From contig CAJTVH010000023.1 in NCBI GenBank assembly GCA_910579745.1, forward strand, positions 1 through 40,912: DNA of 40,912 nt, given 5' to 3'. The position numbers and the translations under genes are program-made. The DNA is from an uncultured Clostridia bacterium (lineage in GTDB: Bacteria; Bacillota; Clostridia; Lachnospirales; CAG-274). Numbering within the stretch: position 1 is the stretch's first letter; every line of letters begins with the position of its first letter. Below are positions 16,580-25,360 of this stretch, in pieces. Below the pieces are notes generated by a model that was not told the DNA's origin, ran no database searches, and was given only the letters and a program-made list of their open reading frames with translations.

Positions 16580-19489
16580 TTATTTTATTTTCTCAATAAC
16601 ACCTTTTACCTTATCGCGAAATTCTGTTTCAGGCATAGGCTTAGCGTATAAAAACCCCTGGGCGTAATAACAGCCTATACTTTTAAGAAATTTAGCCTGT
16701 TCCACTTTTTCAACGCCCTCGCAAATAACATTCATATCAAGTTCTATAGCCATTTCAACAATCTTACATATAATTTTCTGAGCTTTTTGAGAATTTTCAG
16801 ATTCGTTAAGAAATTCCCTGTCAATTTTCACAACGTCAATAGGTATCGATTTAAGCATATTAAGGGAAGAAAATCCAGAGCCGAAATCATCAATAGAAAT
16901 TGAGAAACCAAGCCCTTTAAGTTTATTAACCGTATCTATAGCGGTGTCTATCTCCATAAAAAGACTTTCCGTAAGTTCAAGCTCAACATATTTTGTCGGT
17001 ATCTCATATTTTTTAATAAGATTTTCGAGCCGTTCGATATAAAATGGGTTACTTAGGTGTACTCTTGACTGATTTACCGAAATAGTGATAGGATCTTTCC
17101 CGTTGTCAAGCCACTCTTTTATTAACTTAAACACTTCCTCAAGTATAAAAAAGTCAAGCTCTATAATAAAACCCTCTCTTTCAAAAATAGGAATAAACTC
17201 TCCGGGATTCATAAATCCGTTCTTTTTTGAGATCCAACGCACAAGGGCTTCCGCCCCAATAATTTTTTCCGTTTTAATATCGACTTTAGGCTGATAATAA
17301 ACAATAAATTCCCGTTCGTCAAGAGCCTTCTCCATGTTTTCCTCAATTTCTTTTTCTTTTATAATTTTATTTTCCATTTTTTTATCAAAAATAACAATTT
17401 TATCGTTTCTTGTCGTTTTAGCTTCTTTTCTCGCTATTTCCGCCATATCCACGGCGGCGTCAACGCTTACGCTCTTATCGGTAATAAGATATATACCGCA
17501 TTGAAAACTTAATTTAAGCGCGATTCCCCCATCCTCATAATATCTCATTTTCTCATACACTCTTTTTAAAAAACTGAAATATTCTTTTTTCTCATAATAA
17601 GGAAGCATAATAAGAAAATTATCCATACTTGACCTGGCTATAACCCCTCCATAAGGCAGCTCGTTATTAAGATTATTGGCAACATACCTTAAAATTTTAT
17701 CACCCACAAATCTTCCGTAATGTTCATTTATCACCCTAAACTTTGAAATATCAAAAGATATAACAGCAAATTTTTTATCTTTAAAATCATTATCATTTAT
17801 TTTTTTTATCATTTCCGAAATAAAACCGTTTATATTCCAAAGTCCGGTAACCTTATCAATATAAGCCAAATCAAAAATAGTTTTATCGTATCTTTTCTTA
17901 ATTTTAAAAATACGAAGAGTAACCTTTACACCCACAAATATAATAATCAAAACAATAGTAGTAAAAATAACAGGATATTTCTCAATATATAAAATCATAT
18001 TAAAATCATTTTTTCCTGAAACGCTGTATTTTCCTATAATATTGTTTATTTCATCAGAGCTTATGCTCTCAATAGCTTTATCCAAAATAGTAAGCAGTCT
18101 TACATCCTCGTTTTTGCCTATGCCGATACATATAGCGTGCCTAAATTCCGGATATTTAAATAATTCTATATCATAATAATTTTTCTCTTTCACGATTTTA
18201 TCAGCAACGTAAGAAATAATATACGCCGCGTCGGCGTCGCCGTTATTCACGGCCTCAATACACTCCTCCTCAGATTTATACAGCTTCATTTGATCTCTGT
18301 TAAATTTGCTAAACAAAAATTTCTCATTAAAAAAATAATTATCAACATAAGCGACTTTTAAAGCTTTTTTATCATAACTAACTTTCTCTTTGTTAATAAC
18401 CTCACTGTATTCAAGGGAATCCAAATAAGGAGAAGTCATTTTTATACCATTTTTTTCAGCCCAGCTATAATTATAAAAGAAATCGCAAATTATATTGCTT
18501 TCGCCTCTTCGTATTTTTTGTATAGCGTCTTTATAATTTTCTGACTTCTCAAACTCAATTTTAATACCCGATTTTGAGGCAGCGAGATTTATAATATCAA
18601 CAACAATACCCGTATACTTACCGCTTTCTTCGTCAAAAACAGTCATGGGAGGCCTGTTATCCGCTATAGCCGCTTTTATAGTGCCTTTTTCCTTAACATA
18701 TTCTTTTTCTTCTTCCGTGAGAAAAAGCTCGTCGCTTTTTTTGTCTTTAAAATACTTATTGTAAGCTTTTAAAAAATATGTATTATCATTGTCCCATACT
18801 TTTCCCATAGCTTGATTAAGCTCATTTAAAAGCGCCTCGTTTCCTTTGGCCACAGCAAAATAATAAGGGGCGGAATCAAACTCAAAAAGTACATTATAAT
18901 CATCCGAGTCTTGTATGCCCATCGTTAATATCGCGTCCACATTCCCATTGTCAAGAGCCTCATAATTTTCAGCGTAAGAAGTAAAAGTAATTACTTGAGG
19001 CTTAAATCCTTTTTGAGAAGCGATTTTATCCAGCGCTTCTTTCCAAAACGCCTCGTTTACAATTCCTATTTTCATTCCGTCATAATTTTCAAAATCATTC
19101 GATATGTATCTGTCGTTATTTCTCTTTGTAACAAGTATTTTATTTCCATATCCCGCGTTCATATCAGAATAATTAATTTCTTTCGCTCTTTCCTCAGTAT
19201 ATATACAGCTGTCAATAATATCAAGCTCACCGTTTTTAAGCATTTCCATACACTGACTTCTGTCACATTTAACATATGTATAATTCCAGTTCGTATATTT
19301 CGCTATTTCCTGAAAAAGCTCATAGCTGTATCCCGCTCTTAATCCTATATCGTCTGTATATATAAATCCGTCCATATTATAATCAGGTATTCTTATCGTT
19401 TTTTCAGACGCTTCCAAAACCAAAATATTTAAAGAACATAAAAACATAAAAACGATATAAAAAATCAATAAAAACCGCTTTTTAATCAT
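16580..19489 (-). CDS. membrane receptor: two SBP_bac_3 domains + degenerate GGDEF + EAL
   Basis: A 969-residue signalling protein. A signal anchor is followed by two tandem family-3 solute-binding domains outside the membrane (about 30-260 and 265-495), a membrane span near 505-530, then cytoplasmic GGDEF (about 540-700) and EAL (about 715-965) domains. The cyclase signature is degenerate: ARSSMDNF stands where GGDEF is expected. The EAL domain keeps its metal and catalytic blocks: EALVRW (Glu747), VNQSRVHL, ELELTES, DDFGSGFSS near 867, and CEGVE. It should therefore be a ligand-controlled cyclic-di-GMP phosphodiesterase; this is inferred from conserved residues. Ligands of such domains are usually amino acids or small organic molecules. 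AAGGAAG precedes the ATG. It leads the unit with mgtC and the cellulase gene. Confidence 0.93.
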   Translation of the reverse strand: MIKKRFLLIFYIVFMFLCSLNILVLEASEKTIRIPDYNMDGFIYTDDIGLRAGYSYELFQEIAKYTNWNYTYVKCDRSQCMEMLKNGELDIIDSCIYTEERAKEINYSDMNAGYGNKILVTKRNNDRYISNDFENYDGMKIGIVNEAFWKEALDKIASQKGFKPQVITFTSYAENYEALDNGNVDAILTMGIQDSDDYNVLFEFDSAPYYFAVAKGNEALLNELNQAMGKVWDNDNTYFLKAYNKYFKDKKSDELFLTEEEKEYVKEKGTIKAAIADNRPPMTVFDEESGKYTGIVVDIINLAASKSGIKIEFEKSENYKDAIQKIRRGESNIICDFFYNYSWAEKNGIKMTSPYLDSLEYSEVINKEKVSYDKKALKVAYVDNYFFNEKFLFSKFNRDQMKLYKSEEECIEAVNNGDADAAYIISYVADKIVKEKNYYDIELFKYPEFRHAICIGIGKNEDVRLLTILDKAIESISSDEINNIIGKYSVSGKNDFNMILYIEKYPVIFTTIVLIIIFVGVKVTLRIFKIKKRYDKTIFDLAYIDKVTGLWNINGFISEMIKKINDNDFKDKKFAVISFDISKFRVINEHYGRFVGDKILRYVANNLNNELPYGGVIARSSMDNFLIMLPYYEKKEYFSFLKRVYEKMRYYEDGGIALKLSFQCGIYLITDKSVSVDAAVDMAEIARKEAKTTRNDKIVIFDKKMENKIIKEKEIEENMEKALDEREFIVYYQPKVDIKTEKIIGAEALVRWISKKNGFMNPGEFIPIFEREGFIIELDFFILEEVFKLIKEWLDNGKDPITISVNQSRVHLSNPFYIERLENLIKKYEIPTKYVELELTESLFMEIDTAIDTVNKLKGLGFSISIDDFGSGFSSLNMLKSIPIDVVKIDREFLNESENSQKAQKIICKIVEMAIELDMNVICEGVEKVEQAKFLKSIGCYYAQGFLYAKPMPETEFRDKVKGVIEKIK

Positions 19490-19708
19490 ATTTCGCTTCC
19501 TTTCTAACGTAGCTGTCCAATAAACTTAACTCACACAAATATTTTCCATATTTTTTATTTAAAGACAAAATCCATAATATCCATAAATTTAATATTTTAT
19601 TTTAAAAACTTTTAAAATAATTTTTAACAAAATACTCATAAAATATCAATTATAAATACCCGACAAAATATATATATCCGCCATATTTTAATATCTTAAT
19701 ATATATAA

Positions 19709-19737
19709 ATTATAATAATTTTTAGAAAAAATTGCAA
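19709..19737 (-). promoter_or_regulatory. sigma-A type promoter of the receptor-mgtC-cellulase unit
   Basis: On the minus strand, TTGCAA (19732-19737), a 17-bp spacer and TATAAT (19709-19714) predict a start near 19702 and a leader of about 210 nt before the receptor ATG. The leader (19490-19702) is very AT-rich, and I saw no recognisable riboswitch in it. Confidence 0.5.
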
Positions 19738-19824
19738 TAAAAATTTAAAATAAATCACTAAAATGAATTTTCACGATATGTCCAAAATAAACTTTAGGTT
19801 AAACTTTTTTAATATGTTCCCAAG

Positions 19825-19864
19825 GAATAGTCGGCGTCTTTTTACACAAAAACACCGACTATTT
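19825..19864. terminator. GC-stemmed hairpin in the 19.5-20.1 kb gap
   Basis: AATAGTCGGCGT (19826-19837) pairs with ACACCGACTATT (19852-19863), with one wobble, around a 14-nt loop. It lies about 225 bp beyond the lipoprotein gene end and upstream of the receptor promoter. No T-run follows on either strand, so it may be a terminator relic or a regulatory structure. The rest of 19490-20086 is AT-rich and holds nothing else I can support beyond the receptor promoter. Confidence 0.4.
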
Positions 19865-20086
19865 CCTGATACATACGGAATTTGCAATTTTTAAGGTCCA
19901 AAAAATTAGAAATTTTATAAAAATTGATTTCCATAGAAAATAAATTATAATTTTAAAATACTTTAACCTCTTAAATATCAAATTAAATCCGCCAAATTTA
20001 TGACGTCTTTAAAATTGTTATACATAAATTACAGATAATTTATAGTTATAAAATATCTCAAAAAATAAATTTTCTAAAAATTATGA

Positions 20087-20719
20087 CTAATCCGTAAACT
20101 TAAATGTTCCCAAAAGCTCATCGATAATATCTGTATATCCGTTATAAAGACTCAAACTATCAGCGTGATATAAAAAAACATAGGAACAATCCTCATCAAG
20201 AATAAAAATCAAATCTTCCCTTGAAGAATTTTCATCATTCGTAACAAGATCTTTTCTGTCAATTTCAACTTCCTTCCCTGTTCTTTTATTTTTCAAACCT
20301 ATTCCTGATCCATCGATAGGCTCCACTTTAATCCATTTTCCCTTTTTTCCGCTAATGGTTACGTTAGCTGATTTTACAATTCCGTTTTTTAGCTCATTTG
20401 TATATTTGTTTTTTAAAACGTTTATATCTCTCTCATCAGGCTCAAGAGACTCTTTCTTTACTCCCAGCCATACCTCACCGTTATCCGTTTTTAGCATAAA
20501 TTTAGCGAGATACCCGCCGTCGTCAATTCTTACGTCCCAATCGCCGGGGCAAACCATCTCAAAACTTTCATTATTGTTTTTGTAAATCTTTTGATTATTA
20601 TCGCTTTGCTTGTAAACAGCAACATTATTTTCATTGTATATCACATCGCCTTCCTCACCAGAGCAGCCTGAAGCAAAAACAACAGCGGCAATAATCGCGA
20701 CAATTTTTTTCAATCTCAT
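20087..20719 (-). CDS. small lipoprotein of unknown function
   Basis: A 210-residue predicted lipoprotein: MRLKK, a hydrophobic stretch, and lipobox ASGC with lipidated Cys19. The mature part has an Asn/Lys-rich linker, then a compact domain beginning ESFEMVCPGDWDVRI and containing SGKKGKWIKVEP and CSYVFLYHA. The layout (a Trp in a short phe-x-x-x-pro-x-x-trp-like start, alternating strands, one C-terminal helix) recalls PsbP/Mog1-like folds found in many Firmicute lipoproteins; this is a resemblance only. A longer frame begins 63 bp upstream, but GGAGG precedes the ATG at 20719 and a promoter overlaps the extension. It is flanked by gene-poor DNA on both sides. Confidence 0.75.
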   Translation of the reverse strand: MRLKKIVAIIAAVVFASGCSGEEGDVIYNENNVAVYKQSDNNQKIYKNNNESFEMVCPGDWDVRIDDGGYLAKFMLKTDNGEVWLGVKKESLEPDERDINVLKNKYTNELKNGIVKSANVTISGKKGKWIKVEPIDGSGIGLKNKRTGKEVEIDRKDLVTNDENSSREDLIFILDEDCSYVFLYHADSLSLYNGYTDIIDELLGTFKFTD

Positions 20720-20753
20720 AAAAGTAATACCTCCGAATATAGTTAATCCGCGT

Positions 20754-20782
20754 TTAATATTAAGCGCCATTAAAAAAATCAA
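20754..20782 (-). promoter_or_regulatory. probable promoter of the small lipoprotein gene
   Basis: TTGATT (20777-20782), a 17-bp spacer and TATTAA (20754-20759) on the minus strand lie about 35 bp before the ATG at 20719. Initiation here would leave out the upstream in-frame ATG. Confidence 0.4.
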
Positions 20783-20807
20783 TAAAAATTTATTCTCTTG
20801 AATTTTC

Positions 20808-20970
20808 TAGAGCGTATCTGAAAACTATCATAAGCTATCAGCTATATACGCGAAATATCCAAAAAATTATTAAAAAATAAACCAAACCGGTTCAATTAAA
20901 CAGAAAAGCCTTTCTGTTTCGTTTTATTTTTTATAATTTTTCGCGCGTGTTTTTGTCCTCAGATACGCTC
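20808..20970. repeat. family A element, long variant copy 3
   Basis: Ends TAGAGCGTATCTGAAAACT and CAGATACGCTC are inverted repeats. The interior closely matches the copy at 13149-13340, including GGTTCAATTAAACAGAAAAG and the internal AACAGAAA-AGCC-TTTCTGTT hairpin. It lies in the 770-bp gap between the lipoprotein gene and the solute-binding protein gene. The remainder of that gap up to 21246 is AT-rich with no gene. Confidence 0.75.
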
Positions 20971-21246
20971 AACATGATAAATTTTATTTTGTTAAAAATT
21001 TTTCTGACTCTAAGAATTCACATCTAAGAAAATTTTTATTTATGATAAAATAAACAATATTTATATTACTCAATAATTTAATTATAGTAAAGGATACTTT
21101 TTTGTCAATATAAAATTCTTCCGGCTTATTTAATACGTTAAGCTATATTATTTTCCTAATACTTACATAAATTGTTAAGTATAGCCTCAAAATGAGTAAA
21201 TAATATAATAATTGTCTGTCATATTTAATAAAATTCAAATAATGTA

Positions 21247-21275
21247 TTGTATTTCATTAATATATATTGTATAAT
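21247..21275 (+). promoter_or_regulatory. strong sigma-A type promoter of the solute-binding protein/chemoreceptor pair
   Basis: TTGTAT (21247-21252), a 17-bp spacer and perfect TATAAT (21270-21275). Predicted initiation near 21282 gives an unusually long 5' leader of about 210 nt. Confidence 0.6.
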
Positions 21276-21490
21276 ATTTATAATAATCTACGGTAAATAT
21301 GTGTTTTATTAATAATGTGTACTTTACTTGTTTTTGTATTTTCCAAATATTATGCGGCATATAATAAATTTCTTTATATAAGGCTGTACACTTAAAAGAT
21401 AAGTCCTTTATGCCTTAAGCCGTTTTCAAATCCTCATGACTAAAACACAAATTACTCAACAATAAATAAAAAAGGAGCGTGAAATAAATA

Positions 21491-22969
21491 ATGAAAAGGA
21501 AAATAGCACTTCTTCTCGTTTTATCAATGAGCTTATTGTCCGCCTGCGGAAATAATGAAAATGAAAATTCTCAGTCCCCTAATGGGCAGAATCAAGCTCA
21601 AAATATTGAGAAACCGGAACAAATCTCAATGATCACAAATACATTTATGCCTTGGGAGGACAACGCGGAGGGAATAAAATTATTTTGTGAAGAATATCAA
21701 AAATTAACCGGCATAAAATTAAATGTTGAAATTCCAAAATCATCAACGTATTATGAAAGATTGAATATTATGCTCGCTACAGACGATTCAGTCGATTTAT
21801 TTGAGACTGGAAGCCTTTTTTATCCCAATTATGCGGCTTACGACCTTCTTTGGGATATGACCGACGCTTGGGAAAACTCGTCAATTAAAAATATTACAAA
21901 CGAAAACTATGTTGAGTCTCTTAAAATAAACGGTCGTCTCTATGGTTTTCCTCTTAACGCTGGTAATGGAACAGTTACATATGTCAGGAAAGATTGGCTT
22001 GATAAACTTAATATTCCAGAACCGAAAACTTATGATGAGTTTCACGAGATGCTTAAAAAATTTAAAACTCTCGGCGATAATATAATTCCTTTGACCGCCG
22101 CCGGACTTGTAAATTCCGAAGCTCCTTACAGCCTGTATCTAAGAGAGTTTTATCATGACGCCTCACCCGATTTTTACTTAAAAGACGGAAAATATGTCGA
22201 TGGTATGACCGAGCCTGAGATGAAAGAAACTTTAACAAGAATGAAAAAAGCCTATGAAGACGGACTTTTAGATCCTGATATTGCGACAAACAAAACTTCC
22301 GATTGTAGAAATAAATTTTATGAGGGTATTGTTGGCTGTTTTAATTATTGGGCCGGAACATGGGGTAAAACTATCGATAGAAAAGCCAAAGAAGCTGATC
22401 CTTCCGCGCAAGTTGTCGCGCTCAAGCCTTTAGATGGAGTTAAATATCTTGAGAGGCCTCCTCTCGCTATGATAATTTCCAAAAACTCAAAATCGCCTGA
22501 AGGAGTGTTTAAATATTTAATTGAGTATTCTCATGACGGTGGCGAAGGGCAAATGCTGTTTACAAACGGTATAGAAAATTATCATTGGCGAAGAATTTCG
22601 GATACTGAGACCGAACGTATAGAAAGTCATGAAGTTGACGCTATTTATTTGAAAACGGATCTTTCCATAAATAACTTCGTGGATCCTATGCCTAAGGACC
22701 CCCAAATCGAAGAAGGTCTTAAAATGTTTTATGAAAATTCCAAACTCGCGCCAATACCTATAGCCTCAAAAGAAACAGGAGATTTATTCTCCGAAATCGA
22801 TATAATTCGCCGTGAGATAATAGAAGCTGTCGTAACAACGGATATGACTATTGACGAGGGGCTTAATGAATACAACATACGAGCTTCCAAGCTTGCCAAA
22901 AGAGTATTGAAAGATTTGAACTCAGAAGGCGAAAATCCAGAACCAGAAGAAGTAAATAAGGAGGAATAA
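21491..22969 (+). CDS. family 1 extracellular solute-binding lipoprotein
   Basis: A 492-residue lipoprotein with signal peptide MKRKIALLLVLSMSLLSAC (lipidated Cys19), an Asn/Gln/Glu-rich linker to about residue 45, then a type-1 sugar-class solute-binding fold. Features include LFCEEYQKLTGIKLNVE, SVDLFETG, YGFPLNAGNG, TYVRKDWLDKLNIPEPKTYDEF and FNYWAGTWG. Such proteins bind oligosaccharides for ABC import; the closest type is the LipO-like group of Firmicutes. No permease or ATPase genes adjoin it. A chemoreceptor gene follows 3 bp after the stop, its GGAGG lying inside this gene's end. The likely job is therefore delivery of a ligand signal to that chemoreceptor, or to a transporter encoded elsewhere. 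Confidence 0.93.
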   Translation: MKRKIALLLVLSMSLLSACGNNENENSQSPNGQNQAQNIEKPEQISMITNTFMPWEDNAEGIKLFCEEYQKLTGIKLNVEIPKSSTYYERLNIMLATDDSVDLFETGSLFYPNYAAYDLLWDMTDAWENSSIKNITNENYVESLKINGRLYGFPLNAGNGTVTYVRKDWLDKLNIPEPKTYDEFHEMLKKFKTLGDNIIPLTAAGLVNSEAPYSLYLREFYHDASPDFYLKDGKYVDGMTEPEMKETLTRMKKAYEDGLLDPDIATNKTSDCRNKFYEGIVGCFNYWAGTWGKTIDRKAKEADPSAQVVALKPLDGVKYLERPPLAMIISKNSKSPEGVFKYLIEYSHDGGEGQMLFTNGIENYHWRRISDTETERIESHEVDAIYLKTDLSINNFVDPMPKDPQIEEGLKMFYENSKLAPIPIASKETGDLFSEIDIIRREIIEAVVTTDMTIDEGLNEYNIRASKLAKRVLKDLNSEGENPEPEEVNKEE

Positions 22970-22972
22970 AAG

Positions 22973-25075
22973 ATGTTTAACAAAATTCAAGTAATTATAT
23001 CCTCATTTATGGCTTTAGTTGTTATAATAATGGCAATAATAATTGTTTTCTCCACGATTTCCCTTAGTTACACAAAATCCGAATACGAGGATTTGCTCGC
23101 CGAATCCACTAATAAATATCGTATGGTAAACTCAATGGAATCATCCTCCACAAGTATTAAATACAGAAAACAGCTTAATTATGATATAAGCTTTGAGCAG
23201 CTAAGACTTATAATGTGTATTAAAGAATACATAACGACTTACGCGGAAAGCGGTACCGAAGATGTTAAAATTTTAAGCGATCTTTTGTCCACATTTAAAG
23301 AATCCGGTATGGACCCAACTATAATTATTACCACTCTGCAAGATATGGACGACGTCGTTACCGCCTCTCTTGAGGCAAAAGACAGAGAACTTTCTGAATT
23401 TACAAATAAACTTATTTGGTTTATAGTTATAGCGGTTATTGTAATACTTTGTATAGTGGCGTTTCTCTGCTATTCTTTACCAAAACATATCGCCGATCCA
23501 ATTAAAAAGATTTCAGGATACGCTAAAAAAATCAGTAAAGGTCAGCTGGAAAATTTGGATGTTCCAAAAACCCGTATAAAAGAACTTTTAGAACTTACGG
23601 ATTCTTTCCAAAACCTTACGTCGTCAGTAACAAATATAGTTGAGGAAGTGGATACCGTATGCGTTGAGTTTTTAAATGGAAACAACAGCCAAATACCTCT
23701 TGAGAATTCTATACTTGAGGGAAGTTTTCTTGAGGTCGCAACAAAAATTAACGACTTAGTGTCAAGCAGTACTGATATGTTTAATGAGATTCTTAAATCC
23801 GTCGGGGAATACGCTAACGGAAATTTTGATTTTGAGCCTAAACAGTTTCAGGGCGAACACGCTATAATAAATAAAGAACTCTCCATTTGTCAGCAAAACT
23901 TTAAAAATGTAATAGTTGACATAAACTCTCTTATCTCAGCCGTTGGAGACGGAAATCTTGACACAACCATAGATATATCCGGAAAAACAGGCGATTGGCT
24001 CACTATCGTAAATGGATTAAATAATCTTGTAAAATCCGTTTACGAGCCTATAAACGCTACAATTAATGGACTCAATATGCTCGCTCAAGCTAATTTAAAC
24101 TATCGTATAGACAACAATTTTAAGGGTGTATATAAAGAAATAGGAGACACAATCAATTCTGTGGCTGAAAGTTTGGAAGTATATATTTCCGATATAAACA
24201 ATGTATTAAAAGCTCTCGCCCAGAAAGACCTCACTATATCAAGCAGTATAGAATATAAAGGCGACTTCAGTCAAATAGGCGTGAATATTAAAAATGTTAC
24301 TAAAAATTTCAAAGAACTTTTAAGCAGTATGATTTCCGCTTCCGAGCAAATTCAGGCAGGCTCAAAAGATATGGCGGACTCGAGTACAGGTCTCGCTATT
24401 GGCGCTACTCAGCAAGCTGACGCCGTAAGAATATTGCTTGAACTTTCCGAGAATGTAAGCGAAAAATCATCTGAAAACTTTAAAGCGGCGACTGACGCTA
24501 AAGAATACAGTAACGCCGTGACAAAAGATATTAAAAACGGAAGCCGTCTTCTCTCAGACCTTAATACGGCAATTACAAATATCGCTTCCGCGAGCACAGC
24601 TATTAACAACATCAACGCTGTAATTGATGATATCGCTTTCCAAACGAATCTTCTTGCGTTAAACGCGGCTATTGAGGCTGTAAGAGCTGGTTCTCACGGA
24701 AAAGGATTTGCTGTTGTCGCTGACGAGGTTAGAAATCTCGCCGGAAAAAGTAAAGCTTCGGCTCGAGACGCCGGAAATCTTATTCAGGAAACTTTGGCAA
24801 GAGTTGACGAAGGCGTAGTCGTGGTCAACAATACTATTTCACTTTTGACAAACATTCTTTCTGAAACAACAAAAATTGATACAATTATAGATGACGTTCT
24901 TACAATAAGCGGTGAACAGAACAGCCTCTCCGAAAGAATGCAAATTGAGACAAGTAAAATTAATGACGTTGTAAACAATATCAGCGCTACCTCTGAGGAA
25001 ACCGCCGCTACTTCTGAAGAGCTTGCGAGCCAAATTGAAACATTTAACGAAAACATTACATTGTTTAAAGTTTAA
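22973..25075 (+). CDS. methyl-accepting chemotaxis protein with multiple HAMP-like repeats
   Basis: A 700-residue transmembrane chemoreceptor. Membrane span 1 is at about 5-28 and span 2 at about 146-169, enclosing a small extracellular domain of about 115 residues. A HAMP domain follows (PKHIADPIKKISGYAKKISKGQLENL), then a long region to about 470 with HAMP-like units (EYANGNFDF, DGNLDTTIDISG, ANLNYRIDN, KDLTISSSI). The conserved kinase-control tip is IAFQTNLLALNAAIEAVRAG (about 552-573), followed by KGFAVVADEVRNLAGKS. It lacks a C-terminal CheR-tethering pentapeptide and ends LFKV. It is co-transcribed with the solute-binding protein gene just before it. The small sensor domain fits docking of that protein rather than direct ligand binding; that is inference. 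Confidence 0.95.
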   Translation: MFNKIQVIISSFMALVVIIMAIIIVFSTISLSYTKSEYEDLLAESTNKYRMVNSMESSSTSIKYRKQLNYDISFEQLRLIMCIKEYITTYAESGTEDVKILSDLLSTFKESGMDPTIIITTLQDMDDVVTASLEAKDRELSEFTNKLIWFIVIAVIVILCIVAFLCYSLPKHIADPIKKISGYAKKISKGQLENLDVPKTRIKELLELTDSFQNLTSSVTNIVEEVDTVCVEFLNGNNSQIPLENSILEGSFLEVATKINDLVSSSTDMFNEILKSVGEYANGNFDFEPKQFQGEHAIINKELSICQQNFKNVIVDINSLISAVGDGNLDTTIDISGKTGDWLTIVNGLNNLVKSVYEPINATINGLNMLAQANLNYRIDNNFKGVYKEIGDTINSVAESLEVYISDINNVLKALAQKDLTISSSIEYKGDFSQIGVNIKNVTKNFKELLSSMISASEQIQAGSKDMADSSTGLAIGATQQADAVRILLELSENVSEKSSENFKAATDAKEYSNAVTKDIKNGSRLLSDLNTAITNIASASTAINNINAVIDDIAFQTNLLALNAAIEAVRAGSHGKGFAVVADEVRNLAGKSKASARDAGNLIQETLARVDEGVVVVNNTISLLTNILSETTKIDTIIDDVLTISGEQNSLSERMQIETSKINDVVNNISATSEETAATSEELASQIETFNENITLFKV

Positions 25076-25084
25076 TATTAAACT

Positions 25085-25118
25085 AAGCGGGAGGAAGACT
25101 GTTGCCTCCCGCTTTTTT
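25085..25118 (+). terminator. rho-independent terminator after the chemoreceptor gene
   Basis: AAGCGGGAGG pairs with CCTCCCGCTT across a loop of about 10 nt, followed by a T-run. It lies 10 bp after the chemoreceptor stop. Confidence 0.92.
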
Positions 25119-25145
25119 ATTTGAACAATAACGCAAAACAGCTGT

Positions 25146-25175
25146 TATCGCAAAAATTAGTTTTCAGATACGCCC
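25146..25175. repeat. family A element, right-arm remnant
   Basis: TTAGTTTTCAGATACGCCC matches the right end of the A copies. No left arm is present; the upstream DNA is the chemoreceptor terminator. Confidence 0.6.
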
Positions 25176-25254
25176 TAATCTATCATTAAAAAATGGATAA
25201 AGATATATAAAAAATACTTTACGCCGTTTATCCAGTATTTTTAAAGAAAGATTA
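25176..25254. repeat. family B palindrome, complete copy
   Basis: A 79-bp imperfect palindrome running from TAATCTATC to AGATTA. TTAAAAAATGGATAAA in the left arm mirrors TTTATCCAGTATTTTTAA in the right arm. It abuts a family A right arm with no gap. Half copies at 7816-7856 and 13394-13424 also lie beside family A right ends. Confidence 0.65.
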
Positions 25255-25310
25255 ATATTAAAAAACCGTATGAATTTATGCCGCCCGGTGTAAATTTAAT
25301 ATTATTTAAA

Positions 25311-25343
25311 CAAAAAAGCTTATACCGATTACGTATAAGCTTT
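25311..25343 (-). terminator. rho-independent terminator after the SLH protein gene
   Basis: On the minus strand, AAGCTTATAC and GTATAAGCTT form a perfect 10-bp stem with a 7-nt loop, followed by TTTTTTG. It lies 18 bp past the SLH gene stop. Confidence 0.85.
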
Positions 25344-25360
25344 CCTCATAAAACTCATCT

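Noticed and set aside
21491..25075. ABC sugar transporter operon
   Set aside because: Only the binding lipoprotein is present; the next gene is a chemoreceptor followed at once by a terminator, and no permease or ATPase gene exists in the window.
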